A DNA stretch of 64,000 bases from Flavobacterium psychrophilum (GCA_001708385.1 CP012388.1:4030001-4094000); one strand, 5' to 3'; positions 18,641 to 29,409 are shown, counted from the first letter of the stretch. The notes: generated by a model from the letters alone, not told the origin. Numbers and translations are program-made.

Positions 18641-20278
18641 TTATAGTGTTGATATGTAGTCGTATAAGCTAATATTTTCCGGAATTTCCATTTTGATAGC
18701 CATACGGTCTTTTCGCTTTCTGCAAGCCTCAATTGTTATGTTAAGTATAGACGCAATTTCCTTAATACTAAGGTTCATGTAGATGTATGCAAGAAAGCGT
18801 ACATCATTTGAAGTTAAGCTTGGGTGGAGACTTTTAAGACGGGTAAGGAAACCATGATTCACCTCTTCAAAATGGGTAATAAAATTATCCCACTCATCAT
18901 CCGTTTTTAAATGGTTTTTAAGATTTCTTATCTGGTTTGCTAAAGAAAGGTCTTTAGATAATTTAGGCTTCTTAGACAATGATACCAATATGTCTTCTAT
19001 AAGCTGATTCCTGTCTGAAAGATAAAGTGCTTTGGCAGATAGCTTTCTGTTACGGGCTTCAATTTCGTTTTTAAGGCGCTCCTGTTCTAAAAGGGCATTC
19101 GTTTCGTTTTCCCTGTACTGCTTTTCAAGCAACAGGTTGTCATTCTTTTCTTTTTCCAGTTCAAGTGATGTAATACGCTGATTGCGCTCCGCGATTAGTT
19201 TCTTTTGTCTTAAAATAAGTACAGTAGCACAAAGCACTGCTATAAAAATAGCGAGTAGAGAATAAACTATCTTACGCTCCGCGGCTATCTTTTCATCATT
19301 GATCGCCAGCTGATTCTTATAGTTCTGAATTTCAAACTTTACACGGCTATTTTCGAAGAGCCTGCCATTTTTAATTTCGTTTAATTTGGTATCGGTGCTT
19401 AAAATCGAGTCTTTATAACGAAGTGCGGTTTGATATGCTCCCGATTTTGTATAAATGTCTGAAAGTAATTCAAATATCCTCCTTCTTGCTTCCACATTGG
19501 GAGACTTTTCTAATATGGTTAAAGCACTTCGTGCAGCATTATCATAGTTTTTTTCCTTAAAGTAGCTCTTTACGATAATCTCACCTAAAGGCACACTAAT
19601 GTCATTGTAAGCAACATCTTTGGTGTTTAATAAAAGTTCTTCTGCTTTTTGCCTTGCTACCGCAGTATTTCCTTCAAGCAAATCACTTTCTGCCAGTATC
19701 ATATTTGCCGCTATTACAGATTTTGGCCAGTTTTTCTTGAGGTTAGGCATAGCTTCTGCAATATAGGCCCTTGCATTTTGCGGTGCATTTAAGATATTTT
19801 CTACATTGGCAAGGTTTATTAAGTATATACCAATGCTTTTGTATTTCTCATCCTTAGCAGTTTTGTACGCCTTAAGATAATATTCCCGTGCTTTCTTATA
19901 GTTTTTATCGGCAGTATATAAAATGGCAATATTGTTAAGCGCAATCATTTCAAATTCGGGGCCTAGCTCCTTTACCGAAAGGTTGTAGGCTTCAAGGCAA
20001 AAGTTAAGTGCCTCACCGTAATCCATCATAGCGATATAATTATGGGCTGTATAATTAATTGCCCAAAACAACTGTTTGTTCCACCTGTTCTTTTCGGCTG
20101 CAGTGCGGACAGTTGTAAGTAGTTCGAGCGATTTTACATATTCTTTATTGCGTGTGGCTTCCTGGCCTTTTTTTAGAAGCGAGTCGCATTGAGCCGAGGT
20201 AAGTGCCTGTGCCCATGACGGCAAGGTAAATACCACAACAAGAAGAGTAAGAAATATATATTTTAGTTTAAAATGCAT
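18641..20278 (-). CDS. Membrane-anchored TPR protein with cytoplasmic LuxR-like HTH
   Basis: 545 aa. A signal peptide (1-24, ending in PSWAQ) is followed by a periplasmic helical region with tetratricopeptide-type repeats (about 30-300), one transmembrane helix (337-357, VYSLLAIFIAVLCATVLIL), a long charged coiled coil (~358-420), and a C-terminal helix-turn-helix (~480-540). That last part has LTSNDVRFLAYIYMNLSIKE and IASILNITIEACRKRK, the pattern of LuxR/GerE-type DNA-binding domains. Such one-protein signal transducers are common in Bacteroidota. It lies between giant surface-protein genes and is divergent from the SprB-like gene, so it may regulate them; that is inference from position only. 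A perfect -7 element (TATATTTG, minus strand) lies 37 bases upstream. Confidence 0.85.
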   Translation of the reverse strand: MHFKLKYIFLTLLVVVFTLPSWAQALTSAQCDSLLKKGQEATRNKEYVKSLELLTTVRTAAEKNRWNKQLFWAINYTAHNYIAMMDYGEALNFCLEAYNLSVKELGPEFEMIALNNIAILYTADKNYKKAREYYLKAYKTAKDEKYKSIGIYLINLANVENILNAPQNARAYIAEAMPNLKKNWPKSVIAANMILAESDLLEGNTAVARQKAEELLLNTKDVAYNDISVPLGEIIVKSYFKEKNYDNAARSALTILEKSPNVEARRRIFELLSDIYTKSGAYQTALRYKDSILSTDTKLNEIKNGRLFENSRVKFEIQNYKNQLAINDEKIAAERKIVYSLLAIFIAVLCATVLILRQKKLIAERNQRITSLELEKEKNDNLLLEKQYRENETNALLEQERLKNEIEARNRKLSAKALYLSDRNQLIEDILVSLSKKPKLSKDLSLANQIRNLKNHLKTDDEWDNFITHFEEVNHGFLTRLKSLHPSLTSNDVRFLAYIYMNLSIKEIASILNITIEACRKRKDRMAIKMEIPENISLYDYISTL

Positions 20279-20314
20279 TAAAAAAATAGCAGGTTATACA
20301 AAACTTAATTTATT

Positions 20315-20322
20315 CAAATATA
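20315..20322 (-). promoter_or_regulatory. -7 element of the TPR/HTH regulator gene
   Basis: TATATTTG on the minus strand is an exact TAnnTTTG match, giving a leader of roughly 33 bases. The -33 region has no clean TTG. Confidence 0.5.
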
Positions 20323-20573
20323 ACAATAACTGCTATGTAACGAAAATTTTATAGTAATAAGCGTTTTTAACCTGTCTCCGTTCTTTTATTCCTACAAAAT
20401 GTATAGTGTTGTAATAACGGTTTTTAGGTATTCAAAAATGCATTTCATCGGATTTTTTAAACACTTCAACGTCTTGTTGTGCAGTGTTTTACGTTCTTTT
20501 TTGTGTTGAATTAAATTATCATTATTTTAAGTAAAATATACTGTTTTTACAATTCATTCTTCACAATAATTTG

Positions 20574-20581
20574 TAGGTTTG
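20574..20581 (+). promoter_or_regulatory. -7 element of the SprB-like gene
   Basis: TAGGTTTG is an exact TAnnTTTG match 39 bases before the ATG at 20621. The -33 TTG is not clean. Confidence 0.5.
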
Positions 20582-20620
20582 CCGATTGATAACTAAGCTA
20601 TAAATTCAAGGTACTTAACC

Positions 20621-23600
20621 ATGAAAAAACTCTATTCTATTCTCTTTTTACTCACCATCTTACCATCCTGCTTACTACATGCGAAGGTAAAACAGCCTTT
20701 TGCGCTTACTGCCGAAATTTCTGGAGGTACAACAGTTTGCCGGGGCACGTCTTCACCTTTAGCAACTTTTACAGGGGGTGGAGGTATGGCCCCCTACACT
20801 TTTACTTATACAGTTAACGGAGGTACAAATACAACAATTACAAGTACGGGCGGTGGAGATACAGCTACATTAAGCATTCCAACCAATGCAGCAGGTGTAT
20901 TTACATATCAAATTGTCAGCGTTACAGATGCCGCTAATGTTACACAAACCATAACAGGGCAAAGTGCCGTTTTTAATATAAATTCTACAACCATAACAGG
21001 AGCAGGATCGGGCTGTATAGGCAATGCTGTGCCGCTTACAGGTATGGCAATGCCGTCTACTAATCCGGCAATATGGTCATCATCCAATCCGGGTGTTGCT
21101 ACTGTGAGCAATACAGGTGTGGTAAATGCGCTTTCAGCAGGAACAACGATTATCTCCTTTGATGGGGGCAACGGATGTATCGCTACCCATACTTTTGAAG
21201 TTGGTGCTGTTTTAAACGCCAATTTCACTTTTAATAACAATGCCTGTTCAGAAGAAAACGTTGTTTTTTTATCTAGTGTATCTGGTGGAATATCGCCCTA
21301 TACCTACGCCTGGAATTTCGGGGACGGGCAAACATCTGCTATATCCAATCCTACCCATAAGTTTGAGGCAATAGGCTGTGCCACAGAAACATTTAATGTT
21401 ACCCTTATAGTAACAGATGCTTCCGGTTGTAGTGAATCGATACAGCAATTGGTAACGGTAAAAGAAAAGCCGCATGCAGCGTTACAAGACCCTAGCTTTA
21501 ATCCTTTTAGCAACTGTGACAACAATCCTACAGCCGGTAACCCAATGTATGAGCTTACTGTAAATAATATATCTACAGATACAGGATGTACCACCGGCTA
21601 TACCATAAACTGGGGAGACGGGAGTCCTACACAGACCATTACAACCCAGGCTACGCACACTTATACCCAGTTAGGTAGTTTTCCTTTAACCTTTACAGCT
21701 ACGGGTGCCAACGGATGTGTAAACACTGTAACGTATAATGTCGCCAACCAGAGTAACCCGGCGGGAAGTTTGGGTACATCGGGTAATACTATTGGCTGTG
21801 CACCGTTGAGTGTAGGCTTTTTAATTGGTGCTTGGGAACTAAACTCACCCGGAACGCAATATGTTATTGATTTTGGAGATGATGAAAGTGTCACCCTTCA
21901 GCAATCAGATTTTGCAGGGACGCCACCCGGACAGGCCTATACTGTTATGCATCAGTATACTAGATCATCGTGTCCTGCTTCAGGAAGCTTTTCTGCATCT
22001 TTAACCGTTACAAATTTATGTAACAGCACAACATTTACAGCGGGTAACCTTCAGGTAAGAACCAAACCTATCCCTGCATTTACTGTTCCTGATACAGGAG
22101 TATGCGCAGGAACAGTAGTACAGTTCCCAAATATAACGGTTGCCGGTTTCGGAAACAACTGTCAGACCGGGGCAACATATGTATGGGATTACGGCGATCC
22201 TAATGGCGCAAATAATATAGTAACGGTAACAGGCGCTGCAAGCCCGCCAACCGGTACTCACGTGTTTTCGGCACCGGGATTATACACTGTTACATTGAGT
22301 GCAGAGAATAATTGTGGAATTGAAGTTACAACCAGACAGGTGTGTGTGGACGGCCCGCTTACTCCGTTTTTTACATTGAACAACGAGGTAATCTGTACAG
22401 GGCAAATGGTTAGGGCAGAAGGCAAAACTATAACCACGGTTAACAACGCAGCTCCTGCATGTCCTATAACTTTTGAGTGGACCGTACAGAATTACCTGCT
22501 TACAAATTGTGGTACAGGTGCCTCGTGGGGTTTTACCAATGGTACAAATGCAGGCAGCGATGAACCCGAATTTATTTTTTATGAATCGGGTACATATACA
22601 ATTCGATTAAGGGCAACCAACACCTGCGGCGATTACTTTTTGACAAGAACAGTCGTAGTTAAAAAACCGGCAGAAGTTACCGTAGCCGATATTGCTAACC
22701 AGTGTTTTGCGCCGTCGGTAACTATTAATCCGGTTGCTACTGTGACTAACTGTGGCACCACGACCCCGACATACGAATGGAGCTTTCCGGGAGGTACGCC
22801 ATCAACATCTACAGATGCAGCACCATCGGTAGTATATACTACAACAGGCGTAAAAACATTTACACTTATAGTAAACAACGAGTGCGGACCTTCAACTACT
22901 GTTACTAAGACTTTTACTATTTACCCTGAACTGGTTGTTAACGCAGGTGCAGATATTACAATATGTCCAACCGTTGGTGCTCCACTTTTAGCCACAGCGA
23001 CAGGAGGGTCAGGCGCAGGTTATACGTATTCATGGTCGCCGGCAACAGGGCTTAGTGCAGCTAATATTCCAAATCCTACGGCAAACCCAACAGCAACCAC
23101 AACCTATACGCTAACAGTTACAGATTCTAATAACTGTACATTAACAGATCAGGTTACTGTAAACGTTAATGTTATCACTCCGGGCACTATTGCTGCTTCT
23201 CAAACTGTGTGCGCAGACGGCGATCCGGTTGTTTTTACAGAAACGGTAGCCGCTACCGCTACAGAAGCAATAACATATCAATGGCAGAGTTCGACTACCG
23301 GTAATAATACGGACTTTACAGATATACCGGGGGAGACAAATACAACATTTGATCCTCCCGTTCCAATAGCAACAATTTATTACAGGCGTTTGGCAATAAG
23401 CAGCCTTAATGGCGTAGAGTGTAGTGTAACGGGCAATATCGTTTCGGTAACAATAAATAATGTTTCCGCAAGTGTCTTCGATTCAGATGAAATTATTTGC
23501 GAGGGCGGTAACCTACCGGCATTTACAGCGGCACCTGCGGCCACAGGTACAGGAACATTAACCTATGTTTGGGAGACTTCTACAGATAATGTCACATTTA

Positions 23601-26600
23601 CAACAGCAGGAACTTCAGCATTGTTTGATCCTCCTGCATTGATGCAAACTACCTATTACAGGCAGGTAGTTACAAGCACATTTAATGGTGTTGCGTGTAC
23701 AGCAACTAGTAATTTAATTACAATAACCGTTGTGCCTCCGCCAACCATAACAACAGAACCGTTAGCTACACAAACGTTGTGCGCAGGCGGAAGTATTGCG
23801 CCGTTAACCATTGCTGTTACAGGCGGTACAGGAAATCCGATAGTATATACTTATCAGTGGTATTCTAACACCATAAACAGTACCACAGGCGGAACAGCAA
23901 TACCAACAGCAACATCTGCAACATTTACGCCTCCATCAACTACAGTAGGTACTGTTTACTACTATGTAATAGTAACCACAACAGGAGCGGGATGTTCAGA
24001 TACAAGTACGGTGTCTCAGGTTATAATAACACCATCGCCAACATTTACTACACAGCCGGTATCTCAGGAGCTATGTGAAGGCGAAACACCTGCACCATTA
24101 ACGGTTGCATATACAAACGGCACCGGAACACCAACATACAGATGGTATAAGAATACCGTAAATGATGATTCTACCGGTACAGAAATACCAGGCGCGACAA
24201 CAGCAACCTATCAGCCTGTACCATTGGCAACAGATCCTTCTACGGTTTATTATTATGCCCAGGTAGAGTTTGATTCAGGTGGGTGTTCGTTAATAACATC
24301 TAATGTAGCAGCAATTATAATAAATACACCGCCCTCTGTAACAGCACAGGCTATCCAAGTTTGTAGTAATGATGCTGCATTCGCAGGATTTGTACCAACA
24401 GATGGAGGAGGCAACATTGTACCTACCGGAACTCAATATACATGGGCCGTTACAGGTGCTGCACCTGTCGGGATACAAAATTATACGTCACAGACTGCGT
24501 TACAGGATAGTTTCAGACCGATTCCTGCATTAGTTAACACGACCAATGCGCCAATAACGGTTACTTACACTGTAGCTCCACAGGCAGGTATATGTACGGG
24601 TACATCGTTTACACTTTCGGTAACGGTTAATCCAAAAGCATCAATAGCAAATAGTACAACTGCAATTTGCAGTAGTGAGACTTTTATAGTATCTCCTGCC
24701 AATGTTAACGGAAATACATTACCTGCAAATACTTTATATACCTGGGATGTTCCCGTGGTGTCAGCTCCCGGTAATATAACAGGCGCAGAGGCAGAAACAA
24801 CTCCACAGGCAAACATAAGCCAGCAACTGGTTAGTACAGCAGCTGTTCCTCTAACGGTTACCTATACAATAACTCCCGTTTCAACAACAAACGGAAATGA
24901 ATGTGCAGGAAATTCATTTACAGTTGTGGTAACAGTTAATCCGGTGCCTTTAATAGTGAATGTAGAACAACCGGGTATTTGCAGCGGGGAGTCATTCGCT
25001 GTTACTCCGGCTAATGGAAACGGAAATATAGTACCTGTAGGTACCACTTATACATGGGGTACTCCTGTTATAAGTCCGGCAGGTGCAATTACCGCTAATG
25101 GAGGAGGAGCACCGGTAGCGCAAACATCACCTCAAACAAGCATCGGTCAGCAATTATTTAATGCCACTAGCGATGTGGCAACGGCGACTTATACTGTTAC
25201 TCCTGTAGCTAACGGATGTACCGGGTCTACTTTTGATATCGTGGTTACACTTAGCCCTACAACTACTGTAGATGCAGTTGCAAACCAAACAATATGCGCA
25301 GGAGAATTAACCGATCAGGTAAACTTTACTGGGCCTGTTGCGGGTACAGTATTCAACTGGGTAAATAACATACCTTCTATAGGTCTTACTGCCAGCGGAA
25401 CAGGAGATATTCCTGCTTTTGCAGCAGTCAATAGCGGAACAACACCAATAACGGCAACTATTACAATAACCCCGGAACTTAACGGATGTATAGGCACACC
25501 AAGTAGTTTCACGATTACTATAAATCCTGCACCTTCGGTGTCATTTTCTCAGCCCGATCAGGTTATCTGTTCGGGCAGTACAAATACAGCGGTAAATCTA
25601 TCCAGTACCACACCATCGGCAACTATAACATGGACGGCGGTTCAGCCTGCTGGAATTACAGGTGTAGTTACAAGCGGTACAACAACTATACCTGCCCAAA
25701 CCCTGGTTAATAGTACGAGCAGTCCTATAGTAGTAACTTACATTGCAAATGCTGCCACAACAGGCGTTGAATGTCCCGGCGCCGATATGACGTATACTAT
25801 TACCGTTAACCCTGTTCCGTTTGTAGGATCGGCACAGGAAACGGCTATTTGCAGTGAGGCGTCTCCAAACTTTATTCCTACCGATGGCGGAACAAACAAT
25901 ATACCTGCGGGTACTACATTTACCTGGATAACTTCGCCTGTTGCGGGTGTAACGGGTAATACAAATCAACCCGTAGCCCAGCCGGCGCTTAATCAGGCGT
26001 TGATAAATACCACAACAACAACTCAACAGGTTATTTATACTGTAACACCAACATCTGGTGGCTGTACAGGTGTTTCGTTTACGGTTACAGTAACAGTAAA
26101 CCCTAAAGCAGTTGTCGCTAACGGATCACTTATGATTTGTAATGGCGAAGCTGCTGTATTTACCCCTACAGGCACAATACCAAACGGTACTACTTACTCA
26201 TGGAACACCCCTTCGCTACCTACGGGGGTAAGCGGGGCAACATTTGGCAATGACGAAACTATAATAAACATTCAACTTACAAATTCGGGTAATGCGCCCC
26301 AGCAGGTAACTTATATTATTACACCCGTATCGCCACAAGGCAATTGTCCGGGTAATCCGTTCAATGTTGTGGTTACTGTAAATCCGTCCATCTCGGCTAC
26401 CTATACAACATCAATGTATAATGGATTTGAAATTAGTGCAGCGGGTGCAAGTGACGGATCGATAGATATTACACCAGTCGGCGGATCTGGTAACTACCAA
26501 TATACATGGACTTATCCTGACGGTACTACTCAGGCAACAACCCAAGATCTGTCTAACCTTAGCCAAGAAGGCGATTATGTTTTGGTAATAACAGATGCCA

Positions 26601-28408
26601 GTGGTGTTTGTCCGCCATTTACGCTTACGGTTAAAATTAATGCACCGCTTCCGTTAGAAATATCGATAACCGATACTACAGATGTACTTTGTTTTGGTGC
26701 AGCTACAGGAGTTATAGAAGTGGCTATTGATACGCCTTCTATAGCACCATTTGATTATGTTATTAAAAGGATAAACGCTAACGGAACAACAACTACAGTT
26801 GAAACAGTTAACGATAGCAATGACCTGAACTATATTTTTGACAACCTTACCGCAGGCAATTACAGGATAGAGGTTATTGACGCTAATAACCATGTTGAAT
26901 TTTTGAATGCAACCATTAACCAGCCTTCAGAAATTGTAGTTGTGGTTGCAAAAACAGACGAAACCTGCGATGGACTGGAGAACGGTACAATTTCCCTGGC
27001 TATATCCGGAGGTACTTTGCCATACCAGAATCCTGCGGTAACATGGGATGATTTTGCAACCGGGCCAATAAGGACGGGGCTACCGGGAGGTACTTATATA
27101 GCAACTATTACAGATGGTAACATGTGTACCAAAACGGTTACCGTTGTTATTAATGAGGCACCTGCATTTTCGGTTAATCCTGTAGTAACACAAATTAGCT
27201 GTAATGGTGCCAACGATGGTAAAATAGCCCTTAATTTTGTTGGAGGTGTTGGTACGATAGATTTTGAATGGACAGATAATCCTGCTGCCGGTGCAACACG
27301 TACCGGATTGGCTCCGGGCAGCTATACTGTAATAATTCAGGATAGCCAGCCATGTGAGATACGAAGAACTTTTGAAATTGTAGAGCCAGCCGAACTTATT
27401 ATTGGTGCAAACGTTACGCAGCCTATAGATTGTAATAATGCTTTTAGTGGTGCGATAGACCTTATCCCTGCGGGTGGAACACCTCCGTATACCATTCAAT
27501 GGACAGGATCTGTGAATAGTACCAATGAGGATCTTGTAAATATTACATCGGGCACATATCTGGTTACAGTTACCGATGCTAACGGCTGCAGCAACAACAG
27601 GCGGTTCACTTTAGCAAGTCCTAATCCGCTTAATGTAACGGTAAGCAGCACGGTATCGCCAAATTGTGATAACGGAACGGTGGTTCAGATTAATACTGCT
27701 TCGGCTACAGGAGGTGTGCCGCCGTATAACTTTACATGGTCTACCGGTACTACTTCGGGAGTCAACAACCAGAATATGACAACCAACGAAAATGGTACCG
27801 TGTTAGTTACGGTTACTGATTCTCAGGGCTGTACGGCCAACACTACTTTCACGGTTGAAACGCTACAGTTAGGAAAGCCATCGTTTACTATAGATTCGTA
27901 TGCTTCGGGTACGTACAACCTGTATTCTATTATGGATCCGATACAATTTACCAATACCTCTACAGGAGATTACACTGCTGTATCCTGGGACTTTGGAGAC
28001 GGAAGCGTTTCTGACGAAGAGAATCCTCAGCACACTTACATGCGTGAAGGGACTTATGTTATAGTTCAGACGGTAACGTATCCTTACGGATGTGTTTCTA
28101 CCAACAGAATGACAATAGTTATAGAAAAAGGATATGATGTAATGATACCTAATGCCTTTACACCAAACGGCGACGGTATTAACGACACCTTTGCATTACA
28201 GTTTAGGGGAGCAACGTCGGTAGAACTTAGCGTATACGATACCTGGGGCTCTATGATTTACTATGAAAAAGGAGAAACAATTAAAGGATGGGACGGTAAC
28301 CTGAAAGGCAAGCCTGCCGAAAACGGGAATTACCTTTATAAAATTTCGGTGGTTACATTCTACGGAATACCGGTAAACTTCGAAGGGCCTTTCGTTTTAA
28401 TTAAATAA
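20621..28408 (+). CDS. Giant SprB-like cell-surface protein with PKD, SprB repeats and type-B C-terminal domain (2595 aa)
   Basis: A signal peptide (1-21) leads into Ig-like and PKD domains (WNFGDGQTS near 230, INWGDGSPT near 329, IDFGDDES near 415, WDYGDPNG near 522). Ig-like CHU_C-associated domains follow (~860-1240), then about seven PKD-like modules of ~95 residues (~1245-1916). Next are five SprB-repeat-like units near 2021, 2113, 2190, 2268 and 2345 (for example SCNGANDGKI... and ...GLAPGSYTVIIQD), a PKD domain (WDFGDGSVS near 2456), and the canonical type-B signal IPNAFTPNGDGINDTF at 2508. Cysteines are frequent. SprB of Flavobacterium johnsoniae is the mobile gliding adhesin; this protein is smaller and only shares its architecture. 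The SprF-like gene starts 17 nt downstream, which suggests one transcript and a dedicated secretion/assembly partner. It could equally be an adhesin or filament subunit not used for gliding. Confidence 0.9.
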   Translation: MKKLYSILFLLTILPSCLLHAKVKQPFALTAEISGGTTVCRGTSSPLATFTGGGGMAPYTFTYTVNGGTNTTITSTGGGDTATLSIPTNAAGVFTYQIVSVTDAANVTQTITGQSAVFNINSTTITGAGSGCIGNAVPLTGMAMPSTNPAIWSSSNPGVATVSNTGVVNALSAGTTIISFDGGNGCIATHTFEVGAVLNANFTFNNNACSEENVVFLSSVSGGISPYTYAWNFGDGQTSAISNPTHKFEAIGCATETFNVTLIVTDASGCSESIQQLVTVKEKPHAALQDPSFNPFSNCDNNPTAGNPMYELTVNNISTDTGCTTGYTINWGDGSPTQTITTQATHTYTQLGSFPLTFTATGANGCVNTVTYNVANQSNPAGSLGTSGNTIGCAPLSVGFLIGAWELNSPGTQYVIDFGDDESVTLQQSDFAGTPPGQAYTVMHQYTRSSCPASGSFSASLTVTNLCNSTTFTAGNLQVRTKPIPAFTVPDTGVCAGTVVQFPNITVAGFGNNCQTGATYVWDYGDPNGANNIVTVTGAASPPTGTHVFSAPGLYTVTLSAENNCGIEVTTRQVCVDGPLTPFFTLNNEVICTGQMVRAEGKTITTVNNAAPACPITFEWTVQNYLLTNCGTGASWGFTNGTNAGSDEPEFIFYESGTYTIRLRATNTCGDYFLTRTVVVKKPAEVTVADIANQCFAPSVTINPVATVTNCGTTTPTYEWSFPGGTPSTSTDAAPSVVYTTTGVKTFTLIVNNECGPSTTVTKTFTIYPELVVNAGADITICPTVGAPLLATATGGSGAGYTYSWSPATGLSAANIPNPTANPTATTTYTLTVTDSNNCTLTDQVTVNVNVITPGTIAASQTVCADGDPVVFTETVAATATEAITYQWQSSTTGNNTDFTDIPGETNTTFDPPVPIATIYYRRLAISSLNGVECSVTGNIVSVTINNVSASVFDSDEIICEGGNLPAFTAAPAATGTGTLTYVWETSTDNVTFTTAGTSALFDPPALMQTTYYRQVVTSTFNGVACTATSNLITITVVPPPTITTEPLATQTLCAGGSIAPLTIAVTGGTGNPIVYTYQWYSNTINSTTGGTAIPTATSATFTPPSTTVGTVYYYVIVTTTGAGCSDTSTVSQVIITPSPTFTTQPVSQELCEGETPAPLTVAYTNGTGTPTYRWYKNTVNDDSTGTEIPGATTATYQPVPLATDPSTVYYYAQVEFDSGGCSLITSNVAAIIINTPPSVTAQAIQVCSNDAAFAGFVPTDGGGNIVPTGTQYTWAVTGAAPVGIQNYTSQTALQDSFRPIPALVNTTNAPITVTYTVAPQAGICTGTSFTLSVTVNPKASIANSTTAICSSETFIVSPANVNGNTLPANTLYTWDVPVVSAPGNITGAEAETTPQANISQQLVSTAAVPLTVTYTITPVSTTNGNECAGNSFTVVVTVNPVPLIVNVEQPGICSGESFAVTPANGNGNIVPVGTTYTWGTPVISPAGAITANGGGAPVAQTSPQTSIGQQLFNATSDVATATYTVTPVANGCTGSTFDIVVTLSPTTTVDAVANQTICAGELTDQVNFTGPVAGTVFNWVNNIPSIGLTASGTGDIPAFAAVNSGTTPITATITITPELNGCIGTPSSFTITINPAPSVSFSQPDQVICSGSTNTAVNLSSTTPSATITWTAVQPAGITGVVTSGTTTIPAQTLVNSTSSPIVVTYIANAATTGVECPGADMTYTITVNPVPFVGSAQETAICSEASPNFIPTDGGTNNIPAGTTFTWITSPVAGVTGNTNQPVAQPALNQALINTTTTTQQVIYTVTPTSGGCTGVSFTVTVTVNPKAVVANGSLMICNGEAAVFTPTGTIPNGTTYSWNTPSLPTGVSGATFGNDETIINIQLTNSGNAPQQVTYIITPVSPQGNCPGNPFNVVVTVNPSISATYTTSMYNGFEISAAGASDGSIDITPVGGSGNYQYTWTYPDGTTQATTQDLSNLSQEGDYVLVITDASGVCPPFTLTVKINAPLPLEISITDTTDVLCFGAATGVIEVAIDTPSIAPFDYVIKRINANGTTTTVETVNDSNDLNYIFDNLTAGNYRIEVIDANNHVEFLNATINQPSEIVVVVAKTDETCDGLENGTISLAISGGTLPYQNPAVTWDDFATGPIRTGLPGGTYIATITDGNMCTKTVTVVINEAPAFSVNPVVTQISCNGANDGKIALNFVGGVGTIDFEWTDNPAAGATRTGLAPGSYTVIIQDSQPCEIRRTFEIVEPAELIIGANVTQPIDCNNAFSGAIDLIPAGGTPPYTIQWTGSVNSTNEDLVNITSGTYLVTVTDANGCSNNRRFTLASPNPLNVTVSSTVSPNCDNGTVVQINTASATGGVPPYNFTWSTGTTSGVNNQNMTTNENGTVLVTVTDSQGCTANTTFTVETLQLGKPSFTIDSYASGTYNLYSIMDPIQFTNTSTGDYTAVSWDFGDGSVSDEENPQHTYMREGTYVIVQTVTYPYGCVSTNRMTIVIEKGYDVMIPNAFTPNGDGINDTFALQFRGATSVELSVYDTWGSMIYYEKGETIKGWDGNLKGKPAENGNYLYKISVVTFYGIPVNFEGPFVLIK

Positions 28409-28425
28409 TACACACACCTACAAAG

Positions 28426-29409
28426 ATGAAGATTAAGATAACCATCCTTGCCTTACTATGTTTTATGCTTTCTCAGGCACAGGATCCTATATTTACACAA
28501 TATTTTATGGCACCGCAGGCGCTGAATCCCGGGTATACGGGCTTTATGGAAACAACCCATGTTGGGGTGCTTCACCGCACACAATGGCCCGATGCCGAGC
28601 TAAAGATAAACAGCGATTATGCTTTTATTAATGCATGGGCAGAGGGTATGAACAGTGGATTAGGATTAAGCTTTCTGAGTCAGCGCGAATCGTTTACCAA
28701 TTACAGCCTTAATCAGGTGAATGCCAGTTATGCGTATAAAGTTCAATTGGAAAGCGACTGGTATTTTATTCCGGGTATAGAGGTGGGGTTCGGTACAAAG
28801 TCATACGGTTTTCAAAACCTTATCCTGGAAGACCAGCTTAATATTGGTACGGGAACAATTGACGGTACAAGTATTGACCCACTTGGAATAAAAGACAGGA
28901 TTACGTTTTTTGATGTGTCTGCCGGTATGGTAGTGCACAACGAAAATGCCTTTTTTGGAGTAGCATTAAAACATTTAAATAAGCCTAATATTTCGTTTAC
29001 TACAATCGGTAATGTTCCGTTAGATATGTTTCTTTCTGTAAACGCCGGATACGAATTTATGGTCTCAGATTATAATGATTTCCTGCCAAACAACACAAAA
29101 TTATTATTTACGTCGAGCTTTATGATGCAAGGCGATTACAACCGCCTGAATGTTGGAACCGGACTAATATTTTCACGTTTTTTCTTTGGGGCTATAGCAG
29201 CTACCAATCCGTCACGCAATAACCCGAACAGCCATTTGCTGACATCAATAAATGGTTTTGGAGGGTTGCAGTACGAACACTTTAAGTTTGGCTATTCGTA
29301 CGATTTTAATGTTAGTGGTATAGGACGAACCGGTGGGGTACACGAATTTTCTATAACCTACCATTTTGATCTTGCTGCCAAATGTTTCGGGTGTCCGCAA
29401 TACGAATAA
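28426..29409 (+). CDS. PorP/SprF-family type IX secretion outer-membrane protein
   Basis: 327 aa. A signal peptide ending ...CFMLSQAQ is followed by DPIFTQYFMAPQALNPGYTG, the standard PorP/SprF opening (Q-D-P-x-F-T-Q-Y-x-x-x-x-x-x-x-N-P). The remainder is a beta-barrel with amphipathic strands such as YEFMVSDYNDFLP and a terminal region ending ...KCFGCPQYE. Known members are needed for secretion or surface attachment of a cognate type-B C-terminal-domain protein encoded just upstream (SprF for SprB). The 17-nt gap to the 2595-aa gene and the terminator after this gene make a two-gene operon very likely. It is probably not the core PorP of the secretion machine, since no other machine gene (porK, L, M, N) is nearby. 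Confidence 0.92.
   Translation: MKIKITILALLCFMLSQAQDPIFTQYFMAPQALNPGYTGFMETTHVGVLHRTQWPDAELKINSDYAFINAWAEGMNSGLGLSFLSQRESFTNYSLNQVNASYAYKVQLESDWYFIPGIEVGFGTKSYGFQNLILEDQLNIGTGTIDGTSIDPLGIKDRITFFDVSAGMVVHNENAFFGVALKHLNKPNISFTTIGNVPLDMFLSVNAGYEFMVSDYNDFLPNNTKLLFTSSFMMQGDYNRLNVGTGLIFSRFFFGAIAATNPSRNNPNSHLLTSINGFGGLQYEHFKFGYSYDFNVSGIGRTGGVHEFSITYHFDLAAKCFGCPQYE

Larger units (their letters stand above)
20279..20620. other. Divergent promoter region between regulator and SprB-like gene
   Basis: 342 bp, AT-rich, with no credible gene. It holds a minus-strand -7 element at 20315-20322 for the TPR/HTH gene and a plus-strand -7 element at 20574-20581 for the giant gene. No clear palindromic operator was found. 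Confidence 0.6.

Noticed and set aside
25598..26026. 142-codon minus-strand frame inside the SprB-like gene (also 27080-27499)
   Set aside because: Shadow of the PKD-like repeats. Cys/Tyr/Arg-rich composition without any domain.
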